NCBI GenBank assembly: GCA_025059045.1
Contig: JANXEA010000014.1
Coordinates: 1-43,568 of the forward strand
Direction: 5' to 3'
Length of the DNA stretch: 43,568 nt
Origin: Candidatus Bathyarchaeota archaeon
GTDB lineage: Archaea; Thermoproteota; Bathyarchaeia; Bathyarchaeales; DTEX01
Each line of letters begins with the position of its first letter. Position 1 is the first letter of the stretch. Of the stretch, positions 16,704 to 25,227 are shown piece after piece. Position numbers and translations under genes: made by a program. Below the pieces are notes generated by a model that was given only the letters and a program-made list of their open reading frames with translations, was not told the DNA's origin and ran no database searches.

Positions 16704-19043
16704 CTACTCATATCTAAGCGTCGAGACAATGTTGAGGCTTGCGGCGTAGACTCCTAGGATTAAGCCACTCGGCAAAGTTGTCACTAGGATGAAGATAGCC
16801 GAATTCACGAGGATTCCAGGCGAGAGATATAATGGAATTCTCAATTGCAGTGTAGATGCTAAAAGATCTGAGAAAACCTTAAGGATTAAGGGGGTTAATA
16901 CACCGCAGAGCACCGCCGAGACGACGCCTAGAACCAAAAGTTTGAATGCTATTAGAATGATGCACTTTCCCCTGCTTAGACCGAGAGCTCTCAAAATAGC
17001 TATAACCATTCGCTCCTCATTTATATTTTGTCCTGCAATGCTGAAGATTAGAAGCACCGACGTTATCCAAGTGAAGGTGATCATAACAGTTGCAGTCGAT
17101 TGGAAAGCCTCTGTAAGCAAGTCGGAAAGAATGTTGATTATCCCCGCCCTATCAATATGCCAAAGGTAGCCTCTAACACTCCTTCTTATGTTCTGTATCA
17201 AACGAGAAGAGTCAACTCCTGCCTTCGCCTTAATAACAAACGCGTTGACAGATCCTTCTGCACTATCCAGCATCTGAGCCGTCGGCAACGGGAGAACCAG
17301 CACATTAAAAATTGGATCTCTTCTAATACCAATCACGGTCAGATTCGCGCTTCTAATGTCTGTGGAAAACGTTAAGTTGCCATTAACTCTTGCGCCAATT
17401 ATTTTCGCGAGACTCTCAGTAAGTATGACTTCACACATTTCTCCAGTAAAGCGCCCACCCTCCACGAGTGGATAGTTGAAGTATGTGGCGCCGACGGGCA
17501 TCCCGATGGCGAACAAAGTATACCCTGCAGCCCTCATGTTAGTGTAGTAAGCGAACTCGATGAACTCGGCTTCGTTCAGGAATGGCTCAAGGTCCGTCCC
17601 CAGCAAAGTTGCATTGAATCTCCTGTTAAGGCATATTATATAGTCAAAGTTGAGTGCGGCTATAGTTTCGTTTAGAAGGTTCTGCTGAGCTTCAGAGGCG
17701 GCCAGCAACGTTGAATTTACTGCGACACTAACCGCTATGACTATTACTATCGCAGCCTCACGGCCCTTTCTTCTCGCTAAGCTTCTTAAGGCATATCTCA
17801 TAAATAGCGGGCCTCTCGAGGTTCTAGGATTAGACCGTCCGCTCATCGCTAGAAGACCTGAAAAACTCTTCATAGCCTGTGATGGGGGGATATTTGATGC
17901 AATCGCCGCTGGGGGCATCACTAGAAGTAGAGAGAGGGATGTCCCCAACACTATGTAGGCTACAAGCATTTCCGCGTTCTGCCCGATTATCTCTGGAAGG
18001 AAACCGACAAAATAACTTGCGCCCTCGAAAATTTGGCTTACAGACGCAAAGCCTGATAGGAGCGTTCGAGCAGCAATCACCCCGAGAAAGACGCCTGAAA
18101 TACTTCCCAAAGCTCCTAGAAGAAGCCCTCTGAGCATATAGGCTGTTACAATATCTCTTCGGTTCGCTCCAAGAGCTCTCAGCGTTCCAAGATCTCTATA
18201 TTCCTGGGTCACCATGAGATTCAATGAACAATACATTAATGCCAAACTAACCGCAAGAAGAGAAACCCCTATCAGGGAGAATAGAGAGACAAGGTAATTG
18301 TAGTATGTTCTCGTTTCAATAAATGGGATGACTTGTCCCTGGATAGACGTTGAGACGGCTCCATAAGCTTGAAGTCCCATACGAAGATCATTCATGCAAT
18401 CAACTGTGTTATATCCGCCTTTGATCTTCACGAGAACCTGATTCGCACAGCCGTCTAGGCTCATGATCCGCTGTAATACTTTGATATGAACCAATGCGTA
18501 TGCTATTGAGCTGGCATACCATCGAGGCATCCAAACGGCCCTACATGTTCCTACAACTTTTAGTGTAACATTACCTGCCAAAGTCTTAACTAACAAATTT
18601 CTCCCCAGTACATTCTCGCCCAGGTCATGCTCAACCACCAGGGCTTCCTCATCCTCCTCAAAGAGCCTACCGCTCACCACGCTTACCCTGTTCAGTTTCA
18701 GCGGAGAATTCACTCCTATTAGTAGTATGTCGGTGCTTTCAGGCCACCCCTTGACATTGAAAGCTGTGGTTCTCATGACTAACCTCATCTCATACTCGTC
18801 AACATAGTCTTTCCTTCCTATAATCGAGTGGAGAATGGACGTTGATAGTGGGATAGTGTCTACAGTAAAATCAGCCATTCGCGCCTCTTCAAGAGAGGAC
18901 TCAACCAGTGCTGGGATGTTATTGCTTGCTATCGAGGTTCCAGTCATGAGCATAAGAGCGACCATAAGCATGAATATTGTAAAGAATGATCTCCAGGGGC
19001 GCTTCGTCAATCCCCTCACAGAATATCTGAGATAGGGTTGCAT
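16704..19043 (-). CDS. ABC transporter permease, MacB/FtsX type with two FtsX domains
   Basis: The 779-residue protein has an N-terminal membrane segment, a large extracytoplasmic MacB-like domain (about 45-235), an FtsX-like three-helix block with the R-D-L-G-T-L-R-A-L-G-A-N-R-R-D motif near 280-295, then a second membrane anchor, a second extracytoplasmic domain and a final FtsX block carrying V-I-A-I-L-R-A-L-G-L-S-R-G. This double layout is that of LolCE/MacB mechanotransmission systems, here as one fused polypeptide. The start overlaps the ATPase stop by one base (TGATG). Its role in lipoprotein handling, peptide export or envelope stress is open. Confidence 0.9.
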   Translation of the reverse strand: MQPYLRYSVRGLTKRPWRSFFTIFMLMVALMLMTGTSIASNNIPALVESSLEEARMADFTVDTIPLSTSILHSIIGRKDYVDEYEMRLVMRTTAFNVKGWPESTDILLIGVNSPLKLNRVSVVSGRLFEEDEEALVVEHDLGENVLGRNLLVKTLAGNVTLKVVGTCRAVWMPRWYASSIAYALVHIKVLQRIMSLDGCANQVLVKIKGGYNTVDCMNDLRMGLQAYGAVSTSIQGQVIPFIETRTYYNYLVSLFSLIGVSLLAVSLALMYCSLNLMVTQEYRDLGTLRALGANRRDIVTAYMLRGLLLGALGSISGVFLGVIAARTLLSGFASVSQIFEGASYFVGFLPEIIGQNAEMLVAYIVLGTSLSLLLVMPPAAIASNIPPSQAMKSFSGLLAMSGRSNPRTSRGPLFMRYALRSLARRKGREAAIVIVIAVSVAVNSTLLAASEAQQNLLNETIAALNFDYIICLNRRFNATLLGTDLEPFLNEAEFIEFAYYTNMRAAGYTLFAIGMPVGATYFNYPLVEGGRFTGEMCEVILTESLAKIIGARVNGNLTFSTDIRSANLTVIGIRRDPIFNVLVLPLPTAQMLDSAEGSVNAFVIKAKAGVDSSRLIQNIRRSVRGYLWHIDRAGIINILSDLLTEAFQSTATVMITFTWITSVLLIFSIAGQNINEERMVIAILRALGLSRGKCIILIAFKLLVLGVVSAVLCGVLTPLILKVFSDLLASTLQLRIPLYLSPGILVNSAIFILVTTLPSGLILGVYAASLNIVSTLRYE

Positions 19044-19738
19044 CAGGCTTCCCTCACAATTCGACCGTCAACTAGCTCGACAATCCGATCAGCGGAACTG
19101 GCTATTCTCTTATCATGGGTCACAACGATTAACGTAGTGTTCTGCTCCTTGTTCACCTCACTCAGTAGATTGACTATTTCAGCCCCAGTCTTTGTATCAA
19201 GATTTCCTGTAGGCTCATCACATAGCAGAAGCACCGGATTGTTGACAAGCGCCCTTGCAATTGCAACCCTCTGCTGCTCTCCTCCCGAGAGCTGGTGTGG
19301 AAAATGCCTCGCCCTCTTCCGAAGCCCAACTTTCTCCAGCAGACACTCAGCCCTCCTCATAGACTCACTCTTTTCCAAACCTAATATTTCCGCGGGAACC
19401 ATAACATTCTCTATAACACTGAAAGTTGGGATCAAATTGAAGAATTGGAAGATGAAGCCTATTTTCTCAGCCCTCAAACGCGATAGCCTACTCTCCTTAA
19501 GTTTTCCCAAGTCTTCACCATCAATGAGTATTGAACCCGAAGAAGGCCTGTCCAGTCCACCTAGAAGGTTAAGAAGCGTAGATTTTCCTGAACCGCTAGG
19601 ACCAAGAACCGCCACGTATTCGCCTCGCTCAACCTCTAAGCTTACACCATCAAGAGCGATGACTTTAGTCTCGCCAACATCATAGATCTTCCTTATGTTC
19701 CTTACAACAACTACGGAATTCAAGGGCTGGCACGCCAC
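19043..19738 (-). CDS. ABC transporter ATP-binding protein, LolD/MacB type
   Basis: This 231-residue ATPase energises the permease encoded just downstream. Walker A is G-P-S-G-S-G-K-S-T (about 46-54), the Q-loop is in F-I-F-Q-F-F-N-L, the signature is L-S-G-G-E-Q-Q-R-V-A, Walker B is L-L-L-C-D-E-P-T-G-N-L-D, and the H-loop is V-V-T-H-D. The L-I-P-T-F-S-V-I-E-N-V segment is typical of LolD-like ATPases. GTG 19738 is the longest start; TTG 19723, directly before the first strand, is equally possible. Confidence 0.93.
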   Translation of the reverse strand: MACQPLNSVVVVRNIRKIYDVGETKVIALDGVSLEVERGEYVAVLGPSGSGKSTLLNLLGGLDRPSSGSILIDGEDLGKLKESRLSRLRAEKIGFIFQFFNLIPTFSVIENVMVPAEILGLEKSESMRRAECLLEKVGLRKRARHFPHQLSGGEQQRVAIARALVNNPVLLLCDEPTGNLDTKTGAEIVNLLSEVNKEQNTTLIVVTHDKRIASSADRIVELVDGRIVREA

Positions 19739-19897
19739 GCTGAAACTCCGTCCTATGGAGGATGAATCTTGCCAAATCTTTCGTCCATCGCTTTTAATAA
19801 GATTTTTTGTCCATCCCCAAATTTAGGGATCCTAAAAAGCGCCACTTCCGCCCACGTTATGCGGAATACTTTCTCCAAGCATTTCTACTTGAGCAAA

Positions 19898-19908
19898 TTC
19901 TATAAACA
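19898..19908 (+). promoter_or_regulatory. TATA box of the serA-like gene
   Basis: TTCTATAAACA is centred near 19904. It predicts a transcript start at about 19930, downstream of ATG 19926, which favours ATG 19944 as the translation start. Confidence 0.5.
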
Positions 19909-19943
19909 TTCTGGCATAGAAAAATATGCTAAGAAGTGATAGC

Positions 19944-20870
19944 ATGGAAAAGGTAAAGATCCTTATATGCGACCCGATCGATGAAGATGGTATTGGCATA
20001 ATGGTCCGTGAAGGTTTTCATGTCGATTTCAGACCCTCCATCACTAAAGAGGATCTTTCGAAAATAATAGGGGAATATCACGCCGTAATCGTCAGAGGCA
20101 GGACAAAGATTACAAGAGATCTCATCAACCTCGGAGGCAGGCTTAGGGTTATTGGACGGGCTGGTGTAGGACTAGATAACATCGATGTTGAAGCGGCTAG
20201 AGAGAGGGGGATAACAGTTCTGAATACACCTGAAGCCACATCAGACTCCGTCGCAGAATTAACCGTTGGACTGATATTAGCGGTTTCACGGAAAATCGCT
20301 CTTGCCGATCGACTTATGAAAGAGGGAAAATGGGTAAAAAGCCAGTTTGAGGGCATACAGCTCAGAGGTAAGACTCTTGGTATAATAGGGTTCGGCAACA
20401 TTGGGATGAGAGTAGCGAAGATCTGCAAAGAGTTCGGGATGAAGATTCTCGTAACAAAGAGAACGCCCCCACAACATGAATTGCTTGTGACCCTAGGGGC
20501 AGAGCATGTTTCACTACGTGACCTTTTAACCTTAAGCGACATAATAACAGTCCACGTCCCTTTAACACATGAAACCAGAAACCTGATCGGCTACGAAGCA
20601 TTCAGCCTAATGAAGAACGGAGCGATCCTAATAAATACCTCAAGAGGAGGAGTTGTTAATGAAAAAGCTCTCTTAGATGCTCTTAAATCTGGAAAACTTG
20701 CAGGGGCAGGCCTTGATGTTTACGAGAAGGAGCCGCCTGAAAACTTCGAACTGATCAGGCTGCCTAACGTCGTCTGCACACCTCATATCGGTGCTCAGAC
20801 AGTGGAGGCGCAGCGAGCCGCATCGGTCGCCATTGCCGATAAGCTCGTAAAGTTCTTCAAAAGCAAATGA
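19944..20870 (+). CDS. serA: D-3-phosphoglycerate dehydrogenase-like 2-hydroxyacid dehydrogenase
   Basis: The enzyme probably oxidises 3-phosphoglycerate with NAD, the first step of serine synthesis. It has the D-isomer-specific dehydrogenase layout: an N-terminal substrate domain with I-V-R-G-R-T-K-I and G-R-A-G-V-G-L-D-N-I-D, the NAD motif G-I-I-G-F-G-N-I-G near residue 145, the catalytic R in N-T-S-R-G-G-V-V-N-E, the E in Y-E-K-E-P-P, and H in T-P-H-I-G-A-Q-T. At 308 residues it lacks the C-terminal ACT domain of long SerA, as in many archaeal enzymes. ATG 19944 follows a GTGAT SD element and fits the TATA box; ATG 19926 would add six residues. Activity on another 2-hydroxyacid cannot be excluded. 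Confidence 0.88.
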   Translation: MEKVKILICDPIDEDGIGIMVREGFHVDFRPSITKEDLSKIIGEYHAVIVRGRTKITRDLINLGGRLRVIGRAGVGLDNIDVEAARERGITVLNTPEATSDSVAELTVGLILAVSRKIALADRLMKEGKWVKSQFEGIQLRGKTLGIIGFGNIGMRVAKICKEFGMKILVTKRTPPQHELLVTLGAEHVSLRDLLTLSDIITVHVPLTHETRNLIGYEAFSLMKNGAILINTSRGGVVNEKALLDALKSGKLAGAGLDVYEKEPPENFELIRLPNVVCTPHIGAQTVEAQRAASVAIADKLVKFFKSK

Positions 20871-20940
20871 GAGTGGAAGCCAGCTACCTTTAAATCCATC
20901 ATAGAAAGATTCTGAAGGTGCGCGGAGGTTTTATTTCGCT

Positions 20941-22209
20941 TTGGTTGAGGTTTGGCTGCCATATGGAAAGACAGAAGTATGCGTTAGGGTAGAGACAAAG
21001 AATCTTCTTAACGTTATCGAGCCTCAGGAGAGAACCGTCGTAGGAGATGTTCAAAGTGAAATAGAGAGAAGCTTGACTAATCCAATAGATTCGCAGCCCT
21101 TAGTTGAGATCGCAAAATCCAGTGCCAGCGCATCTATACTGCTGGAGGATATGGGGACCAGTCTAAACAGTCTAATTGTTTCTCCCGTCCTGAAAGCACT
21201 TAACTCAGCTGGGCTTGGAAACGAAAATGTCAGCATCGTAGTATCTTGCGATCTATTCCGCGTCCACCCCCCGGAAGGCGGCACCAGAATTCTTAGTGAC
21301 GAAATACTTTCAACAACGAAGGTCCTATTACATACCCCCGGGGCAGGCGAGTACATCAATATTGGAAAGACATCTAGGGGAACGCCAGTAAATGTTGAGA
21401 AAAGAATTGTGGAAGCCGATCTGAAAATCGTCATAGGATCTGTTAAACCTCATGCATTTTTCGGCTATGGCGGCCCGATGACCTCAGCCACGCTGGGAAT
21501 CCTAAGCTTAGATAGCATCCATCAAAATCTTATGTTAAGCCTTGACTCAGAAGTCGGGAACGGAGTCTGCATAGGCAACCCTGTCTTTGATGATGCTGTC
21601 GAGGCGTCAGGTAAAATTGGAGCCGACTTTGCTATGAATATAGTCGTAAATAGGAGATCGGAATTAATTGGGGTTTTCTCAGGCGACGCCCATAAATCTT
21701 TCATGGAAGCCGTCAATTTTGTTGAAGAGACATGTAAATCCCCAATAGACACCCTTGCAGAGGTAACCTTCATAAGCCCAGGGGGTTTCCCTCTAGATGC
21801 CACCCTTCAGGAGTCATCCCTATGCTTAGACAACGCGGTTAAAGCTACGAAGATGGGGAAAACAATAGTTCTCGTGGCCGAATGCTCCATGGGCCTCGGC
21901 AGCAAAGAGTTCCGAGAGGCGATCAAGGGTTTTAGCGACGTAAAAACTCTCGAAAAGAAACTGAGAAAGAAACCGAACGTCGCCGGGCTAATGGTTCATC
22001 ATATGGCAATGGTTCTTGGTGCGATGAAGAATGCGATAATTGTTTCCATTCTTCCTAATTACTGTATCCCCGAGTCGCTAAATATCGAATTGGCTAGAAC
22101 TGCTAATGAGGGGCTTCGAAAGGCCTTAGAATTCGGTGGAGGCAATAGCAAAGTTTCTCTGATTCCATTCGGAAACATGACTATACCCGAAGCTAAAATT
22201 TCCGAGTAA
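20941..22209 (+). CDS. LarA-like protein (DUF2088, nickel-pincer racemase family)
   Basis: LarA-type enzymes racemise or epimerise 2-hydroxyacids using a nickel-pincer nucleotide. The 422-residue protein shows family motifs: an early L-P-Y-G-K-T-E, V-H-P-P-E-G-G near residue 105, and the G-S-V-K-P-H-A-F-F-G-Y-G-G-P stretch near 165, whose histidine belongs to the active site. The downstream half matches the LarA C-terminal domain. No larB, larC or larE gene is visible, so cofactor supply would have to be elsewhere or the enzyme may act otherwise. TTG 20941 follows a GGAGG at about 20925-20929. Placement after serA is consistent with 2-hydroxyacid metabolism. Confidence 0.82.
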   Translation: MVEVWLPYGKTEVCVRVETKNLLNVIEPQERTVVGDVQSEIERSLTNPIDSQPLVEIAKSSASASILLEDMGTSLNSLIVSPVLKALNSAGLGNENVSIVVSCDLFRVHPPEGGTRILSDEILSTTKVLLHTPGAGEYINIGKTSRGTPVNVEKRIVEADLKIVIGSVKPHAFFGYGGPMTSATLGILSLDSIHQNLMLSLDSEVGNGVCIGNPVFDDAVEASGKIGADFAMNIVVNRRSELIGVFSGDAHKSFMEAVNFVEETCKSPIDTLAEVTFISPGGFPLDATLQESSLCLDNAVKATKMGKTIVLVAECSMGLGSKEFREAIKGFSDVKTLEKKLRKKPNVAGLMVHHMAMVLGAMKNAIIVSILPNYCIPESLNIELARTANEGLRKALEFGGGNSKVSLIPFGNMTIPEAKISE

Positions 22210-22266
22210 AAAAGGAAGACTTATTTCTCTCCCAATACCCAAAATTCTTCATAACATAGGCGAGTT

Positions 22267-22791
22267 GTGCCGAGAATGCAGGCTAACTTCTCATTAAGAA
22301 GGTTCAGACCTGAAGACCTAGATGAAGTCATCCATATAAACAGGGTGTGCCTACCCGAGAATTATTCGGAAAGCTTCTTCATGGACCTCTATGAAAGGTT
22401 TCCAGAAACCTTCATCGTCGCAGAAGGGGATGGAAAGATAATAGGCTATGTAATGTGCAGGATAGAAAGCAACGTTTCCAATATAACATTGAGGCCGTTG
22501 AGCTTAACAAAAAAAGGGCACATAATCTCCATAGCTGTCTTGCCCGCTTACCGTAGGAGAGGCATCGGTCAAGCCTTGATAAAAGAAGCTCTCCGAGCCA
22601 TGATCCAGTATTACAAGGCAAAGTCATGTTACCTGGAAGTGAGAGTCACAAACACGAGCGCCGTGAATCTCTACAAGAAGATGGGGTTCGAAATCGAACG
22701 TGTGATAAGAGGGTACTACTCAGACGGGGAAGACGCGTACATTATGAGCGAGAATCTTAGCGATAAAGAAAAAATCCAATCATTATTTTAA
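22267..22791 (+). CDS. GNAT N-acetyltransferase, RimI/Ard1-like
   Basis: This 174-residue acetyltransferase resembles archaeal N-terminal protein acetyltransferases. The acetyl-CoA loop R-R-R-G-I-G-Q-A-L is near residue 98, preceded by the I-S-I-A-V-L-P beta strand; N-T-S-A-V-N-L-Y-K-K-M-G-F and G-Y-Y-S-D-G-E-D-A-Y complete the typical C-terminal half. GTG 22267 is the longest start and ATG 22276 is possible. The last nine bases overlap the convergent PIN gene. Confidence 0.9.
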   Translation: MPRMQANFSLRRFRPEDLDEVIHINRVCLPENYSESFFMDLYERFPETFIVAEGDGKIIGYVMCRIESNVSNITLRPLSLTKKGHIISIAVLPAYRRRGIGQALIKEALRAMIQYYKAKSCYLEVRVTNTSAVNLYKKMGFEIERVIRGYYSDGEDAYIMSENLSDKEKIQSLF

Positions 22792-23211
22792 GGCGTATCC
22801 ATCAATCTCTAAATGCTGCCTCTTTCTCACAAAAATTGTCGGAACCCCAATTTCTCGAAGCTTTCTTCTCAAACCAGCATCGTTGGTAGCAACTATACAC
22901 ACCAACCTTTGGGCAGCCAAAACGATAAGGTCATCTATACTTTTTACTTGCTCGCACTCAACATCGATGATTCTGCATCTCCTTGCCACATCAAGAGCGG
23001 CCAGCGCTGCTTTCTGCTTTTTCGTCGACCCCTTCCTCGCCAGCTTCTCAATCTCCATTAATGCTGGCCTCAATATTAGAGGTTCAAATCTTCCAAGCAA
23101 TGCTTCAATCTCATCAAAGATGTCTATGTGAAACTGAAATGGAACGAATAGGAAATTGGAATCAAAAATAACCTTGGGAAGACCTTTATCTTCACCATTG
23201 CATCCAATCAT
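22783..23211 (-). CDS. PIN-domain ribonuclease, Fcf1/UTP24-like
   Basis: The 142-residue protein has the PIN fold: V-I-F-D-S-N-F-L with the first acidic residue, an E in P-A-L-M-E-I-E-K-L, D-D-L-I in the middle, and T-N-D-A-G-L-R-R-K-L near the C-terminus, so the acidic metal site looks complete. The archaeal Fcf1-like family is linked to pre-rRNA cleavage by homology with eukaryotic Utp24; a VapC-type toxin role is less likely because no antitoxin gene is present. ATG 23211 overlaps the upstream pdxA-like stop (ATGA), so it is the last gene of the aIF2 gamma unit. Confidence 0.88.
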   Translation of the reverse strand: MIGCNGEDKGLPKVIFDSNFLFVPFQFHIDIFDEIEALLGRFEPLILRPALMEIEKLARKGSTKKQKAALAALDVARRCRIIDVECEQVKSIDDLIVLAAQRLVCIVATNDAGLRRKLREIGVPTIFVRKRQHLEIDGYALK

Positions 23212-24218
23212 TTATGCGGCGCACCTATAACAAGACTAGCAGCCAACCTTACGGCCTCCTCCAGACTTCTAGAATCTGCGATACCCTTCCAGGCGATGTC
23301 ATATGCAGTGCCATGATCCACGGAGGTCCTAATGAAGGGTAATCCAAGCGTCACAGAGACCGTTCCAAAGAAGTCAACCGTCTTTGCGGCAATATGCCCC
23401 TGATCGTGATAAAGAGAGAGTACAACATCATAATCTCCACTAAACGCTTTGAAGAAGACGGAGTCAGCAGGGACGGGTCCGATAACACTAAACCCCTCTC
23501 TTCTCAGATCCTCCACTGCAGGAGCAATCTCTTGCGTCTCTTCCCATCCCATAAGACCATCATCGCTTGCATGCGGATTCAGAGCTGCAACGGCGATGGT
23601 TGGATTCTCTATGCCAATTTTACGCATCTCCCTGACGATTCTTCTCACCGTCTCAACGATTCTTTCCCTCTTAACTGACTGAACAGCTTTGATCAGCGGC
23701 ATATGTCTCGTTAAGAAGAAGATCTTTACCCCCTTAACCCAAAACATCAATAATGGATCTTTGACACCGCATAGACCAGCAAGCATCTCAGTGTGACCGA
23801 TATAAGGACAGCCGGCCATCTGAATCGCCTTCTTATTGATTGGACCTGTAGTGACCGCGGCAACCTCCCCTCTTAAAGCGTACTCAACAGCCCTTTCAAT
23901 GTACTGGATCGAGGCTCTCCCACCTATAATCGTCGGCTTACCCACCTCCAAAATTCTAACATCAACATTTTCCAGATCAATCAAATTAATTGAGCCTGGC
24001 TTATATGATGCTTTAATGGGGGATTCAATGACATGAAAATTCACTTTCACCTCTATTCTCTCGGCGACGCTTTTCAGAACCCTCTCATCGCCGATGATAA
24101 TCGGACAGCATGTATCATAAATTTTCGGCTTTAAGAGCGCCTTGATACATATTTCCGGACCTATACCAGCAGGGTCCCCCATTGTCACCGCAATAATAGG
24201 GCTCTTCTCGCCTTCCAT
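23208..24218 (-). CDS. PdxA family dehydrogenase (4-hydroxythreonine-4-phosphate dehydrogenase homologue)
   Basis: PdxA enzymes oxidatively decarboxylate phosphorylated threonine derivatives. The N-terminus has T-M-G-D-P-A-G-I-G-P-E, and the three metal-binding histidines are seen in G-H-T-E-M, Y-H-D-Q-G-H and V-D-H-G-T-A. Most archaea make pyridoxal phosphate by the PdxS/PdxT route, so this may instead be a PdxA2-like 4-phospho-threonate or erythronate dehydrogenase; the adjacent homoserine kinase makes a threonine-related substrate plausible. ATG 24218 has GGAG eight bases upstream; the longer frame from TTG 24239 has no such support. The stop overlaps the PIN gene start by four bases. Confidence 0.9.
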   Translation of the reverse strand: MEGEKSPIIAVTMGDPAGIGPEICIKALLKPKIYDTCCPIIIGDERVLKSVAERIEVKVNFHVIESPIKASYKPGSINLIDLENVDVRILEVGKPTIIGGRASIQYIERAVEYALRGEVAAVTTGPINKKAIQMAGCPYIGHTEMLAGLCGVKDPLLMFWVKGVKIFFLTRHMPLIKAVQSVKRERIVETVRRIVREMRKIGIENPTIAVAALNPHASDDGLMGWEETQEIAPAVEDLRREGFSVIGPVPADSVFFKAFSGDYDVVLSLYHDQGHIAAKTVDFFGTVSVTLGLPFIRTSVDHGTAYDIAWKGIADSRSLEEAVRLAASLVIGAPHK

Positions 24219-24274
24219 AAATATGACTCCGATAAACAAGTAACTTAGTCAATCTAATAAACTACTATTAACAG

Positions 24275-25219
24275 TCACGAGATTCTCGTTGTTCCCTCCA
24301 GTGAAGCCTTGCATGAAACCGTTTCGCATTCTATTCCGGCTTCTAGGAACGCATCTTCCATAGCCTTCGCGACTTCTTTCGCCAAAACTTTCGTTTTGTC
24401 CATGATGGCTATGACGGTTGGACCGGCCCCGCTAATGGCGACACCCGCGGCGCCAGCTTCTACCGCAGCCCTTCTAACCGCTTTATAGTTTGGGATCAGA
24501 TTCATCCTTGCTGGCTCAACAATCGTGTCATTCATTCCCTTTCCAATCATATGAATATCGCCAAAGTGAAAACCTGCGACTACAAGGCATGCGTTTCTAA
24601 CATTTGATACGACATTCTCCAATGGCACTGTTTTTGGCAGGATGGATCTGGCTATTGCGGTTTTCATCTCTGGAGCCTCAATTCTAGGCATGGCCAATAC
24701 TACTTCTAGGTTGGGCGGAGGCTCTAAGCGGACTACCTTGAGTTCATCATTCCACATATAAACCATTGTGAAACCGCCCAGAATAGACGCTGCCACATTG
24801 TCAGCGTGGCTTGATCCGGCCGAAACCATTTCGCCTTTGGAGGCTAATTTTACAAGGTCTTCCGGTGCAAGTTTCATATCAAAAAGATAATTTATGGCCA
24901 CGGCTGCGGCTGCTGCCGAAGCCCCACTACTTCCCAGACCTTTCTTGGGAGGCACACCCTTCTCAAGTATAATCTTAACACCGTCCTCCCTACCTTTTAG
25001 CATCTCCCTTGCCACAACGCCAGCCGTATTCTTCATAGGATCTGATGGGATCATTTGAGAATCTTGCCCTTTTACTTCAATAGAAACGCCCTTCTCCGCA
25101 CGTTCTACAGTCAGAACATCGTGAAACGCATCTAACGCTAACCCAAAAACATCGAAACCTGATCCGAGATTTGCTGAGCTGCAAGGAGCTTTAACCTTCA
25201 CAATATCCGAGGAGCTCAT
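24275..25219 (-). CDS. thrB: Homoserine kinase (GHMP family)
   Basis: The enzyme phosphorylates homoserine in threonine synthesis. GHMP motifs are visible: K-A-P-C-S-S-A-N-L-G-S-G-F-D at the N-terminus, the P-loop-like P-K-K-G-L-G-S-S-G-A-S-A-A near residue 90, and A-I-S-G-A-G-P-T in the C-terminal domain. ATG 25219 lies five bases after an AGGTGA SD element and eight bases after the upstream stop; the longer frame beginning at 25252 would overlap the upstream gene. It is followed by the pdxA-like gene. Confidence 0.93.
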   Translation of the reverse strand: MSSSDIVKVKAPCSSANLGSGFDVFGLALDAFHDVLTVERAEKGVSIEVKGQDSQMIPSDPMKNTAGVVAREMLKGREDGVKIILEKGVPPKKGLGSSGASAAAAAVAINYLFDMKLAPEDLVKLASKGEMVSAGSSHADNVAASILGGFTMVYMWNDELKVVRLEPPPNLEVVLAMPRIEAPEMKTAIARSILPKTVPLENVVSNVRNACLVVAGFHFGDIHMIGKGMNDTIVEPARMNLIPNYKAVRRAAVEAGAAGVAISGAGPTVIAIMDKTKVLAKEVAKAMEDAFLEAGIECETVSCKASLEGTTRIS

Positions 25220-25227
25220 GGATTCAC

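Noticed and set aside
22783-23211. PIN protein as a VapC toxin
   Set aside because: No antitoxin gene is adjacent; it is locked in a housekeeping unit and resembles Fcf1-like proteins.
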